NCBI RefSeq assembly: GCF_964340395.1
Contig: NC_135551.1
Span: 22,331,003 to 22,363,502, forward strand
Source: Glandiceps talaboti
Lineage: Eukaryota > Hemichordata > Enteropneusta > Spengelidae
Length of the DNA stretch: 32,500 nt
Reading direction: 5' to 3'
The translations under genes and the position numbers were made by a program. Below are positions 13,852-26,110 of this stretch, in pieces. Under the pieces are notes generated by a model that was given only the letters and a program-made list of their open reading frames with translations, ran no database searches and was not told the origin of the DNA. Numbering within the stretch: position 1 is the first letter of the stretch; each line of letters opens with the position of its first letter.

Positions 13852-15003
13852 GACGGTAACTATCAAAGTATAAACACCACACGGGCGCGGATCCAATAAC
13901 CTTAGCTGTCACAGACTACTTATTATAAGTCTTTCTATATCTCTACCTGACAACGGTTTTTTTAAACCGAAAAATTTAATTTGAACCCTAATCCGAACTG
14001 GCCTTTTAAGCCGCGGAAGAATAGGATAAAGTTCAATCCTCATATCAACACAAAGACAAAACGTCAAATGCAATTTTGTCTTTAAGAATGATTTCTAATC
14101 GCATTGTATTGGAGTCGGAAATGACATCTTCTATCGACAAAGTCAGATGTACATATATTTGACCAGCTGGCTTACTTCTGAGAGATCAAGACACGCGGAT
14201 ATTATGCATAAACTTAGAATTCGAGTGGATTTTATTTTTTTTACTAATCTTGGAGTTGTAGATTTCGGCATGCTAGTATAAATGAGCAGGTAAGGTATTC
14301 AAAAAAGGGCAACCAAGTGAGGAGCGCTGGGAGGTGGGCGATGAGAAGGTACAGCCCCATTAAGAAGTTTGCCAAAGACACAAAATAATTATAATACATT
14401 GTTCATTGAGATGTTTCAATATTCCCCACGTCTCCAGCTTGAGCGATGAAGTTGTGACTCGGAGGAAACAAAACAGTAGCATACACTCATGCGTAGAGTT
14501 CTCAATGTAAAGCTTTATTAAATCAGCCGCCCTAGTCTAAAAATGATTGCAATGAACACGTCTACTAAGCAAACACATAAAACTCAATTTTGCATTTCCA
14601 CTGTTCATTTCATTTGAAATACGACATTGCATGCGATATGTGAATGCAATCAGAAGATGAATCAATGTATGAATTGACTTTAACAATAACAGGCAACGAT
14701 CTGTTTTATGGTCGTTTGTCATTTCAAAACCTATTCCACTTAAATGACTGTAATTCCATGTTTGATAGTAAAGGCAGAGAGGGTGTCACTTTATGTTATG
14801 TCACCTACGTAATGGAATGTGATCGGAAATAGACAGGTTCTGTCTACTATTCTGTACACAGGGTTTTTAACTGAAAGACAATCAAGACACTAAGACACTA
14901 ACACAATAATTATCATCAACTGTCATGGTCACCACGACGTTTGTAACCACGTTTGTCAATCATTAGGTAAATATCAATGTTTCCTTCATAAAAGTCACTA
15001 ACT

Positions 15004-15005
<2 letters not shown>
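13852..15005. other. Intergenic, no gene recognised
   Basis: No coding exon with splice support, no RNA gene and no repeat family recognised. Short frames at 14537-14722 (minus) and 14644-14832 (plus) overlap each other and look fortuitous. Confidence 0.5.
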
Positions 15006-15075
<70 letters not shown>

Positions 15076-15108
15076 CCAACCAACCAACCAACCAACCAAC
15101 TAACCAAC

Positions 15109-15176
<68 letters not shown>

Positions 15177-15188
15177 CTAATCAATCAA
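15006..15188. repeat. (CAAT)n array with internal (CAAC)n block
   Basis: TCAA/CAAT units from 15006, an internal CCAA/CAAC block at about 15073-15107, then CAAT units again to 15188. Read on the minus strand it is (GATT)n, the type of tail that many LINEs carry after their polyadenylation signal. Confidence 0.96.
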
Positions 15189-15199
15189 CTTTGATGTTT

Positions 15200-15425
15200 A
15201 TACGCTGTTAGTGTATTTATCATTTCATTTATTAGTGAGGATCATTGACTAGATCAGTCCCTAGTGGACTATATCCATGGTCCTCACCAGCCACATATCA
15301 TTTATTACAGATCTGATTTATTGTAAACATTCATTGTAGGTCCTGTACTATTAGCGATTGTGCGTATTTAATTTTATGTTCTCATTTTATGGTGAAATAA
15401 AGTCAAATTCAATTCAATTCAATGC
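15200..15425 (+). mobile_element. Candidate 3' end of a LINE (AATAAA plus short TTCAA tail)
   Basis: The sequence ends ttatggtgaaataaagtcaaa followed by three or four ATTCA units. This is the layout of many CR1/L2/RTE-type 3' termini: an AATAAA signal a few bases before a short tandem tail. It is followed at once by the tetranucleotide array at 15426. No coding part is present, so the call rests on 3'-end architecture only. Confidence 0.35.
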
Positions 15426-15687
15426 AAATACATACATATGCACGCACACACACACACACGCGCACGCACGCGTGCATGCACGGACGCACGCACGCACGCA
15501 CGCATACATACATACATACATACATACATACATACATACATACATACATACATACATACATACATACACACATACATACATTCATACATACATACATACA
15601 TACATACATACATACATACATACATACATACATACATACATACATACATACGTACGTACGTTGTACGTACGTACGTACGTACGTACA

Positions 15688-15719
<32 letters not shown>

Positions 15720-15808
15720 CATACATACATACATACATACATACATACATACATACATACATACATACATACATACATACATACATACATACATACATAC
15801 ATACATAG
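15426..15808. repeat. Compound tetranucleotide array (CACA/CGCA/CATA/CGTA)
   Basis: A short CA and CGCA/CACG region (15436-15503) passes into long CATA blocks with an internal CGTA block (15650-15686, broken by ttgtacg). Open frames on both strands are artefacts of stop-free tetranucleotides. Confidence 0.97.
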
Positions 15809-16857
15809 CTTGTGATTATGTTTTCAATGTTGGTTATTTAGGTAGAATATAAAAACCATGTGAATGACCAATTTTATCGGTACTAAATATGTTCACACCA
15901 AATCGACTTCAACAAAAGTTAAGACAACTAAAGTTTATGTTATATCCAATATTTGCAAATCGTAGTGATTTATAAGTCGACCTCAAAATGTCGGAAAATG
16001 TGATAAAAATCTATTTGAAAATATGATATTATACACAAAAACATGTGTTTAGTATAGAGTGCGGTTATACGCAATAGTGACAGATATTTGTACGCAGACG
16101 ATATAATGAGGCTGTTATGTCAATTCTTATATAAGCTCCAGGGGTACATCAGATGACAGGCCCAGCTGTAACGGAAGATGACGGGCTTTTAACATCATAA
16201 GTATCCTTAGATTTATCTGTGAACTCTAAGATGGGGCAAATGATTACTAGATTAGTTCGTTATAGAAAAGCAACAATTTAAAGTACGTGATAGACAAGGA
16301 ATAAGTGCATTATCTCTAGCCCCCTCATTCGTGGATTAGTGAGTTTGACACGTGCAATCAACCACAGTGTATGATATGGCGTCAACAGAACGTTGTAGAA
16401 TAACACTAAAAGTCACTATTTTGTTTCGCATAGGAAATAACTACAGCTTATATATACAGTTGTGTAACTTCCGTTTCATGGTAGAGTAAGTCGTGGAAAA
16501 TATGCAAAATGAAATCTCCAGGAGGAAAATACTGTGTGTGAACAGGTCAAGATGGAAGATTAGTTGAAAAATAAAATCAGTAGTGCAGGGAAATTACACT
16601 GTAAATGTCAAATTTGACACCTCAAATTATCAGAAAATTGCGAGATGTAAGAATGAATGAATGAAACCTGCATCATATAATCTGATCAGAAATATTAGAA
16701 AATAATTATCTGTGGTGATTTAATTGCGTAATATGTATGTACAGACACTAACCTCATATATCGTGATGTCGCAATCGACCGAGGTTACAGGTTTCCTTTC
16801 ACTTTTAGCAAAATAACAGGGTCTCAATTTATATGAGCGAGCATACACACACAAGTC
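15809..16857. other. Intergenic, no gene recognised
   Basis: AT-rich unique sequence. No coding exon, RNA gene or repeat was recognised. Confidence 0.55.
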
Positions 16858-16871
16858 ATACATACATACAT

Positions 16872-16954
<83 letters not shown>
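16858..16954. repeat. (CATA)n passing into (CA)n microsatellite
   Basis: Eight CATA units followed by about 33 CA units. Confidence 0.97.
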
Positions 16955-16956
<2 letters not shown>

Positions 16957-18310
16957 AACATGTACATTTTGCCAATGCAAATTTGCAGTTCGTTGATGAT
17001 GATGATTGATTAGCAGGCTGTCTAAGCTACTTTGTTGGCTAACAGACAGGTTGATGACTGCTTGATTGCCCACTACCTAATTATTTACCGACTGATACTG
17101 TACCATGTTTTGTGCCAATTGAAAGCTTTTGAAAGACCAGGATATTGAACATGGACAGATCTATTGTCGGCCTTGTTGGCGTGCATCAAGCACGTTATTG
17201 ATTTACATCCTTTGCTTGTTGCCTTTACATCACACATGACGTAAGGCTTATACTTGTCAACAATTCTATTATTCACATGTACTAGCAAACATTCGACACA
17301 GGTGGCGCACTAATCGATATGATCGACCGTGGTACTTCAATACAAAGATAAGAACGTCTCCCTAGTGACACGGACGATGTCCTTTTGAGTAACTCGATGA
17401 CTGTGTTGTCGTAGTAGTTGTCTGGATATGAGTTCAGTTTTAGATTCAAAATACTCATGGATGGGGCATACTACGAATGATATCACAACAAGGACATCAT
17501 CAAATGACTTTTTTATTGTGAACTTTCTGTTGGCTAATGCGCATGCCACATTATCCTGCAGAGGCGTGTCTCGTCTGTAATAGCAAATACTGTGGTGTAT
17601 GCAAAGGAATTGAAGTACTGAAAACATCTGAACAAGGTTTGTACTGTGGAATATATCATTACATCATATTTTATTTTTGTCCTACGTTATAGTTGTTTTG
17701 GTTTATTCATATTATTGTGAAGAGAGTAGAAATTGTCATCATGTACGGACGTCTTGAAGCAACGACTACACCTTACGTTGTTTGGAAAGCAAGCCCTCAT
17801 TTTTTTCGAGACCAACAGTTCTTTAATTAGTCTGGCATACTAATAAACAACGTTTATACAACATATACTGTGATTAGGTTGATATTCGTATGACTGGTTT
17901 GAAAGGTTTTGCAGAAATTGTCACTTGCTTATATAAAGTCACGTTACTGCAGAGCTAATTAATAATTCATTGAATACAATGCTAGTATGTAGACATTGTG
18001 AATGTGTCGCATATTGTCTAAAAATGAAATCTTCAACCTGTAATCAAAAATTGCTCAATAATTTTTTTCCGCCGTCACCTGTTTACCACCACAAAAACAC
18101 ACCTTGCACCATGACGAACGCTTCAATTTAGGATTTAACACTTTTAATTTACTGTGGACAGTCATAGCAGAACAGCACCATGATGGTAATATCGGGGTAA
18201 CTTTGTTTTGAGGAATCCGTGGTGTTTAAACCTCGTAACGGATCCCCGATACTGATAACTTTGACATTCTTTATCCAACACACAGCTGATCCTGGAAACT
18301 TGCTAACATC
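16955..18310. other. Upstream region of the two-exon gene, no gene recognised
   Basis: No exon is assigned with confidence. A 96-codon minus-strand frame at 17337-17627 matches no family I know. On the plus strand at 17562-17606 a short cysteine-rich reading (EACLVCNSKYCGVCKG) occurs in a frame with no credible start or splice site. No TATA box is evident before 18311. Confidence 0.45.
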
Positions 18311-18495
18311 ATGCCGATGGATAACTTCTTCAAGAAGCATCCTGAGATGCTAGAACTGGAAAAGTATAATTCCAGGAAACCTGTACTTCCTCCGATGAAT
18401 GTCCAGAGAAGTTGGGTTTATCAACATGCTAGAAATCCTCGTGAAAACGTCTTTGATAAACACTCCATTTATAACATGAAATCAGCGAAATACAG
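18311..18495 (+). CDS. Unidentified two-exon gene, exon 1 (residues 1-62)
   Basis: The ATG at 18311 has A at -3. The exon reads MPMDNFFKKHPEMLELEKYN..., contains a W-V-Y-Q-H-A-R-N-P stretch (residues 35-43), and ends AAA TAC AG at a good donor (gtatgg, GT at 18496-18497), leaving codon 62 two bases long. The exon at 19801 supplies the third base, giving R62, and continues open to a stop, so the two exons agree in phase. The part is basic and hydrophilic with no signal peptide or membrane segment. Without splicing the frame ends seven codons later. I do not recognise the family. The scattered Trp, Tyr and Pro with charged residues are reminiscent of small axonemal or sperm microtubule-associated proteins, but that is a loose impression. 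Confidence 0.7.
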
Positions 18496-19800
18496 GTATG
18501 GAATAAACAGTAACTGAGTAAATATTAAATGTTTGGTATGAAGACGACCAATGTATGTATGCATTACGTAAAACATGGGTATTTTCCACCAAGATAGGTC
18601 TCCAAAATCAAGTCATATGGTGCCAAATTATTATAACCGTACTCCTAATCCCAGAATAGTTTATAATTTGACAATGTTTCCTGTTTATAATTTAGTTTAT
18701 TAGTTCATTTCGTTGCACAATGTCTTTTTACGTTTCATTGTGTTGTTTGTTTGTTTGTTTGCTTGCTTGTCTGTTTGCTTTTACTGTTTAATATTTCATT
18801 GGTTGCTTGCCTGAAGTTCCACATCCGCCATGTTTGATAGTCTCTATTCTTAGTCATCGAATACAATTTATAGAAAGACTGTGAAAAACACGAAATCAAA
18901 ACATAAAATCATACTGTAACCTTCCCCGTTTCAGTAATCCCTATATTTTTACCCGGTTTTCAAAAACTTACAGTAACCAATGTAGATTTTCTGTTGCAAA
19001 TATTGTTGGAAGGTCAATACACTCAAGCATACATAAAATAGGCGGAAACACATGCATGTCAATTGTACTTTTTTGTGGCAATTTTTGAGACTCTTAAGAT
19101 ATTTAAATTATCTGGTTAGTATTTAGAAAAATATGCAGCAATGGACATCATTTTTGTGAAACTGTAAATATGAAAAATAAAAATGTTAATGTTATACGTG
19201 TTTAATTGTTATGTTATGGGTTTCTATTGAAGGTGTTCGTAAAGTATAAGTAACAAGATATGTAACAACGTAACGTTACCTTCAGAACAAACACTACAAT
19301 GTCCTACCTCGACCGTTCATGGTAAATGTATGCCTGCGTACCTCTGGAAAGCCCATGATGGAGAAGCCTTTGACACTGAACAATAGTCTAAGTTGTTACT
19401 ACTTCGGCAATCGAGGTCTCGGTTTACAAACAGATAGACATAAAGTAAAAATATTGCTGTGACATGATGTTGATATAAACCATTGAATATACGTTGGTTT
19501 GATTGTACTCATAGTAGGGTGGTTTTTTTTTAATTTTACGATAATCTTGCAATGTACATTTTTGGGGGCTTTATTACACTAGCTTGACTTACAGGGTGAT
19601 TATATTCGCAAAACTCTATCACCCACTTGTGCCCCATCGAACAAAAATAGTCTTAGCAAACCGAGACGTTGACTGCCAGAGTCGTATATGGTGTTAAAAT
19701 GTAGCTACGTGTATGTGAATGGCTATGGTTAATTCTGTGAGACACTAAATATTTCTGATCTGAATGTGTACTAATTTCATCTCATTTATTTGTTCCCCAG
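18496..19800 (+). other. Intron of the two-exon gene
   Basis: A 1,305-bp GT-AG intron (AG|gtatgg ... ttatttgttccccag|A) in phase 2 with a good pyrimidine tract at the acceptor. It contains a small (GTTT)n/(GCTT)n run near 18743-18780 and no recognisable transposon. Confidence 0.7.
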
Positions 19801-20467
19801 ACCTAACTATCATGGCAACACCGTGGCAGTGACGTCAAATCCTCGCTTTGATATATCTTTCAAAGAAGAAAAGAATTACATTAAAAGAGCTAATGGGTCT
19901 AAAACTCCCCATATCACAGGGAGTGCACACCCAAGACAACGCAGAGTTTACCACTACAGACCGAAAACCAGACAGAAAAGCGCCCTCACCGAAGAAGTTA
20001 ATTGGTACCACAATGGAACGCACGGAAGGTCTTTTCTGACAACGAAACAGTATCCATATCTACTGAGGAATACAAAATGTCCCCATAGCAACGACTGTTT
20101 GGGTCAATTCTGTGAGGTTTTAGGACCAAAAACTTGCACAGCTTGCAGAAAAATGTGTAATAAGAAACTGGTTGAGGAGCTACACAATGAAGTGTTTCCG
20201 TACACGGAGATGACGACAGCTAGCTTGGTGGCGCCCTTTCTCTCTAATAAGTTACTTGGGCAAAAGTACTGTGAATGTAAAATATGTACAAAACAAACTC
20301 CTACTGAAACACCGTTTGAAACTGACCCGATACAAATTATCAAAAACCTGCCACGTTTAAAACGAGAGCGAGGCATAAAGAGAAGTAGTCTACGTAGTCG
20401 ACAGAGTGAGGTAACAGGGTTATCTGGCCGTAGTACAAGAACAACAATGACGGTCATACGGGAATAG
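19801..20467 (+). CDS. Unidentified two-exon gene, exon 2: cysteine-rich, basic C-terminal part (residues 62-283)
   Basis: It follows a consensus acceptor (tttgttccccag) and runs 222 codons to TAG at 20465-20467, giving a 283-residue protein with exon 1. Residues 155-181 hold six cysteines spaced C-x5-C-x4-C-x7-C-x2-C-x3-C (155, 161, 166, 174, 177, 181). A second cluster, C-x-C-x2-C (219, 221, 224), follows about 38 residues later. The arrangement could bind zinc, but it matches no finger type I can name. Residues 243-275 are strongly basic (Lys/Arg/Ser-rich). There is no signal peptide or hydrophobic helix, so a cytoplasmic, nuclear or cytoskeletal protein is likely. No neighbour gives functional context. 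The gene is better supported than its lack of recognised homology suggests, because phase, splice sites, codon quality and length all agree. Confidence 0.75.
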
Positions 20468-20639
20468 AGCTGGGAATATCGGAGCAGGTCGTAGAAATAC
20501 ATGAAAACAGTGCTTGAAGTAGACCTAACTGACCAATGACTATATTAACACATAATGTCATAATTTTCCTTAACTTTTGTGACCCTTTTCTTTTTTGCTG
20601 AATGTGCACATTTCATACTAGTATTTAGTCTACAATGAG

Positions 20640-20650
20640 ATTAAATTAAA
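20640..20650 (+). promoter_or_regulatory. Candidate polyadenylation signals
   Basis: Two overlapping ATTAAA hexamers (20640-20645 and 20645-20650) lie about 175 bp after the stop codon of the two-exon gene. ATTAAA is the commonest variant of the animal AATAAA signal. Confidence 0.4.
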
Positions 20651-21945
20651 ATATACCTTACTAATTAATTCCCGACAATATTCCATGAATTGTTTTTCAT
20701 CAACTGATGATTTCTCCTAGAATATGGGAGGGTGTGGTAGATCGTGTTTTATGAGAGCCGTCCCGTCTGGTTACCGTAATCTCAGACCACTGTCTGAGGC
20801 GTAATATAGCTTTCAGCACAGGGGTCAGGAAGAATAAATATTTGCCCAACTAACACTTTACCGTCAGTGTAAACGTCTACGTATACCAATCCGAATAATA
20901 GCAATTACCATTATTCGGATCAGTAGATGTTTACACTGGTCAGAGCAATGTATTAATTGGAGCATAATGATAGTTATGATGCTAATAGCCTGTGGGTTTG
21001 TTCTAGGATTAGCTGTGTACTAATTAATGCAAAGTTGAAAAACTCAGATAAGACCATGATAACGGTAAGAAATAGGAAAAGACAGTCAGAGGAAACGATA
21101 GTTTTAATCCTAACTATGTAACCCTAAGACATTCCTCCTAACCCCTATGCTGTCTCAATTGCCAATACTCCAGGGAGTGTTTTGCGCCGTTACTTCAGTA
21201 TATCACGGGCTATCGAACGGTTTCTGGCAATATAGACCTTGCCAAAACCACTTCATATCAGATTCGACAACGAGTTTTGTAAACAGCCAGTTTTGTCAAA
21301 CTCTCTCTGAACCTTTAACTACCATTCCCTTTGTAAACCTTAGCCAAATCTCAATCTGTCGTTGTCTCCGTGCTTTTGACTGAACTCCCCGTGATTCCCA
21401 ACTCCCACGATTCTCTATCCATATGTATTTCATAACTAGGACCATATTTAAAAATTAACACTTCGCAATTATAATTAGCAACTAAAATTGCACCATATCA
21501 TGTAAATAATGGAAAGAGGGTTTGACATGCATGCTATAATACCTTTGAGAGAAGTCTTGATAACACTACATATCAACTGAATGTTAAAATGTCGAAACTC
21601 GTGAATTGTGTGACATTATACAAGTTTATAAATGATGCTCTGTCCTTATCATAAAATAATGAGTAAACACTGCTAGAACCGGAATAAGATTTTTAAACAT
21701 GACATAAAATGTTCTCAGTCCAATAAAGTGATAGATAGCTGATAGATAACTGATGTTTTAGTATTAACCCTTCTATAAACTAAAGCCTAACACTACTGAA
21801 AGTGTAGGAAATGCTTCCATATCATTAAGCAGACTAATGTACAGTGTATCGACCTGAGTTGACTTTCCCATTGACTAACATGTCATTGAATATTTTTTGC
21901 GATTAAATACATTATCAGAGGTGATATTAATTCAGCTGACAATAC
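20651..21945. other. Intergenic, no gene recognised
   Basis: Apart from the hairpin at 20865-20938 nothing is recognised. A 78-codon frame at 21147-21383 has no splice or family support. Confidence 0.55.
20865..20938. repeat. Interrupted hairpin / palindromic mini-element
   Basis: cagtgtaaacgtctac on the left pairs with gtagatgtttacactg on the right (one mismatch). An inner stem atccgaataat pairs exactly with attattcggat. The outer and inner stems are separated by 8 bases on one side and 2 on the other, and the inner loop is about 10 bases. It resembles a very short palindromic MITE. Confidence 0.75.

Positions 21946-22018
<73 letters not shown>
21946..22018. repeat. (TA)n-(CA)n compound microsatellite
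   Basis: About nine TA units (21946-21963) continue directly into about 27 CA units ending near 22018. Confidence 0.96.
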
Positions 22019-22023
<5 letters not shown>

Positions 22024-22191
22024 ATACATACAAATGTAGGTTCCAGATCTTCTGGTGTAAAGTGCTCGATACGAATATAGAGCTTTTTAAATGAATGAAA
22101 AAAGAAGGTGACTTGGTTACACGTTACATTCGATTCGCCATACAAATTTATTTCGTATGGCCAGTATAGGTGGTCACACTCGTCAGGCGGG

Positions 22192-23059
<868 letters not shown>

Positions 23060-23562
23060 CTACGCGATCATTTTGTCTGTTGCTATGGGTGTGGTCATGT
23101 TGCTGTCCCGCGCAGTGGTTTCCATCCTTGTAACAGTGCGTTGTGGAGGCGGCGACCTGAGAGAAGTATCGGTAGAACTGATTGACATCTGCATTGAAGT
23201 GAAAGGTCGTGTTATGATACCGGACAACTTGTAAAATTTTGCAAGTAGGGGCATGTAAAAACAGAATACAATGAGGTAAAGAGACCTGAGGGATGCCGAA
23301 GTGTAGATATTGAGGTTTGGAGATACTGTCCATATATATAGATTTGTGCGTTTCAAACCATTCTCATGGAACGCTCGTGATGTCTAGATTTGACAACCTT
23401 GGGATGAGTATGTCATGGTCTATTGTATCAAAAGCAACTGACAGCCAGAGAACGAGTAGTACACAATGACAAATGAATATCCTCTGTCAAGTACCATGCA
23501 TATATCGTTGTGAGTACTAGTCTCAGTGCTATGTACGCTGATTGCAGTGGTTCTAGAGGTGA
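23060..23562 (-). mobile_element. Decayed CR1/L2-like LINE reverse-transcriptase fragment
   Basis: Read on the minus strand in several frames, the characteristic segments of a non-LTR reverse transcriptase appear in the right order. LEPLQSAY is at about 23533-23556, then AFDTIDHDILIPRLSNLDI (about 23380-23440). After a stop come WF and KPQYLHFGIPQ (the usual GVPQGS), then a degraded catalytic region FHFNADVNQFY where YADDTQLY is expected. Last is RMETTARDSN, corresponding to the conserved region before the C-terminal domain. At least two frameshifts and one stop separate these pieces, and the first catalytic-box residue is changed, so the copy is dead. The AFDTIDH and QSAY motifs point to the CR1/L2 group rather than RTE. 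It lies 169 bp beyond the stop of the DED-NACHT gene, in the same orientation. Confidence 0.8.
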
Positions 23563-23730
23563 ATTAACGTTAGATATGTGTGTTTTACAGCGATAATCTT
23601 AAGGTCTACACTTTTGTAATATCGGCTTTTGAAACCTGACCTTGACGAACAATGTCAGATCTAACAATACAGGTAGATGAGTGTTTCTATAGTTGTCTGA
23701 ATTAAAATTCATAAATATTCGGCAATCCTT

Positions 23731-25067
23731 TTAGACAATGTTATACATTTGTCTTCTGTCTGCGTAACCAGGTTGTAACAAATCTCTCCACTTTGGAAGC
23801 ATCTCCGAGAGAAAGATCTCAACTTCATGAAATTTGTCAAGGCTTTCGATTTCTTCGATTCTCTCCCTACGCGAGGTGTTGTCTTTTGTGCATTTACAGA
23901 TGTAATATGCTACAAAATAGTACATCCAGAGTCCGTGGTAAAAGAAGCATCTTCTCTTTGGATTCACTAATGGAAACCCATAATCCTTCACTAGTAATCC
24001 AAGAGGTTGAGCCTCAACAGGTATAGAATCTACCTCAAATCTCTGCTTCCCGTCGATGAGAGCCTTGTTCGCTGCTTTAGCTATACTTTCAACCAATGCT
24101 TCGGTGTGTTTTGGCACGATGCCATCCTTCATGTCTATCTTGTTTTTAGTACAATATCGTCGAAGGATGCACTGCAGAACTTCTGTGTACAACTCAGCGA
24201 TATTACTTGGAAAGGAAAACTCTCCTTCATGTAACTTTCTGCTGTATTCATGATCAAGCCACATCGTGCACAAAAACGATACATGTAAAGGATAAGACAT
24301 AAGCTCTGCGTCCCTCCCTTTCATATACTCTTTAATCTTTGTAGTAAAAGTTTCCACCCTGATATCGCCAAACTCTCTTTGGTCTTTGTATAGGTAGTTA
24401 TTTATCAGACGTTTTGTGGCATCTTCATCAAAGCTAGTGATCTCAATCATCATGTTGTTTGACAGATCTATATCTGCTTGGTGAGGGCGCATTGTAGATA
24501 GAACCATACAGGTAGACAACGCTTTCTTTGAAATAACATCGACAACATCAGACTTCGACCAAGCTATACTTTTGACTTCGTCGATACCATCTAACAAAAA
24601 TAATACCTTTTTCCCATTCTCGCGAATGAAATCCCGGAAGTGAGAGGGGTGTATATTGATATCAAGAGATGCGATAGTATCGACAGCATAGTCAAGGAGA
24701 GAGCCATCTAAGTCTTTCATTTGAAGTAAGATGACCAGTTTAAATGCTGGTAGCTCACCTTTCGCCCAACTATAAGCCAGCTTTTGACAGAACATAGATT
24801 TTCCTGCGCCAGGTGAACCAAGAACCACAACACGAGTGCAGTCCTTGTCCCTTTGCTGTAATCGATCAAAGATGTCTTTCTTATTTGTATATGGCAGGGG
24901 GTCCCGAAGATAGTTTTCTTTCACGGACAGCACACCTGGGACATACATTTCAGAAAATGCTACGCAGTGGTCAGGATTCCAGGGAATCGGTGCAAACTTT
25001 TTATATAATGCACGGTATTTTATTTTTAGTTGATCTGGTAGCTTGTAAGGTTCACACCATGGTCTGT
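23731..25067 (-). CDS. DED-NACHT (NLR-like) protein, exon 3: NACHT ATPase and helical region (residues 135-579)
   Basis: The exon begins after a strong acceptor (ttttttgtttcag|AC), completing codon 135 (G|AC, Asp), and runs to TAA at 23731-23733. NACHT NTPase hallmarks are clear: Walker A GSPGAGKS at 218-225, Walker B LFLLDGIDE at 290-298 with the D-x-x-D-E arrangement, a sensor-1-like STMRP around 325-329, and the ELMSYPLHVSFLC proline motif of the winged-helix part near 390-401. A degenerate counterpart of the usual F-x-H-x-x-x-Q-E motif is FFYHGLWMYYFVAYY, late in the protein. NACHT ATPases oligomerise on activation and nucleate signalling through their N-terminal death-fold domain. The total of 579 residues is short for an NLR: there is no LRR, WD40 or TPR region, and no good donor is visible near the stop. 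It may be a genuinely sensor-less DED-NACHT, or the model may miss 3' exons. Confidence 0.9.
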
Positions 25068-25894
25068 CTGAAACAAAAAAAAACAGTTTCAACTATAAGT
25101 GCCATTTACTAGGTTAAGCATATTTTAAGCAGCGATGCGCGCAAGAGATCTGATATGGATATCGCTTATTATAGAATCTGTTTCTAATGATCAATATACT
25201 TAATCCAGATCGACGTGTAAAATGCATCACAATAATATCAACTCATGATTGACTGTTTATAATGTATAGATTATCGCACAGGTCCTTCTGGGATAGTTTA
25301 AACCTCAAGTCTTTTTGCGAAGTTAATATCCAAAAATGAATGGTGGAAAATGTACATGGTTGTGATCAATTCAAGGTTCAGAAAGGCCGACTTGCACGAA
25401 TAAACCAGATGTGAACTGAATGCCTCTGTAAGAGACAGAGTACATTTAACCGGATGTAAGCCGAGGGACTAATGTAAGGGGTAAATTTCGCTAATAATTT
25501 TGCAAATTATTAAAACTAAAGCCTACAACCACAAGCTTCTATAGGCCACACTCTCTTTGTTATCATCGATGTATGTACACTATGTTGGCATGGTAGATAG
25601 TACACGGCATCCTCCATCGTCATAAACCACCAGCCTATTTATGACTGCACTTAACACAATTATAACAGATGTCCCCACGCAACCAGCTTCTTAGACTAAT
25701 AGCAAGAGCCAATCAAAGATCTAGAGTCCGTTTTATTTAGCAGGGATCAGCGGGAAAATACACTATGTTTTGCGGGAATGCGAAACGTGATTTACATCAT
25801 ATGCATTGGCAAGGTAATATTTTACGAATAGAAAATGTTAAGTCCTGCTTGTGTATCCGACATAACTTAAATAAATGCATTTAACAATACATAC
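25068..25894 (-). other. Intron 2 of the DED-NACHT gene
   Basis: An 827-bp GT-AG intron (CCAG|gtatgt ... tttgtttcag|AC), phase 1. No transposon or RNA gene is recognised in it. Confidence 0.85.
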
Positions 25895-26110
25895 CTGGAT
25901 CGTTGATAAATGATGACCTCTTTTGAACATTTTTAGCAAGCACACGCAGACCTATCTGTTGGAGCAGATTTTCAAGGTATGTGGTATTTTCCTCTGATAT
26001 GAAGTCATTTTTTATGAGCTTCTTGATTAGGAAATGTGGATTAGTATTTATTTCTTTACGCTCTCTCTCACTTAGGTGTGAACACAGATTGGTCATCCGT
26101 TGCGTGTCCT
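25895..26110 (-). CDS. DED-NACHT protein, exon 2: second part of the death effector domain (residues 63-135)
   Basis: The exon lies between an acceptor (ctttttaaag|AG) and a consensus donor (CCAG|gtatgt), and both boundaries are phase 1. It reads DTQRMTNLCSHL..., FLIKKLIKNDFISEEN and YLENLLQQIGLRVLA. These fit helices 2 to 6 of a death effector domain: an L-C after helix 2, a hydrophobic helix 4, an acidic S-x-x-N turn and a leucine-rich helix 5. Joined to exon 1, codon 63 becomes Glu, giving ...EITDEDTQRM, the normal acidic turn between DED helices 1 and 2. The usual R-x-D-L signature in helix 6 reads L-R-V-L here, so that surface is not conserved. DEDs recruit caspase-8/FADD-type partners by homotypic contact. 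The first ATG in this exon is internal to the domain, so it is not the start. Confidence 0.82.

Noticed and set aside
17562-17660. Short plus-strand cysteine-rich reading (EACLVCNSKYCGVCKG)
   Set aside because: No credible start, acceptor or donor in frame; one short cluster is not enough to claim an exon.
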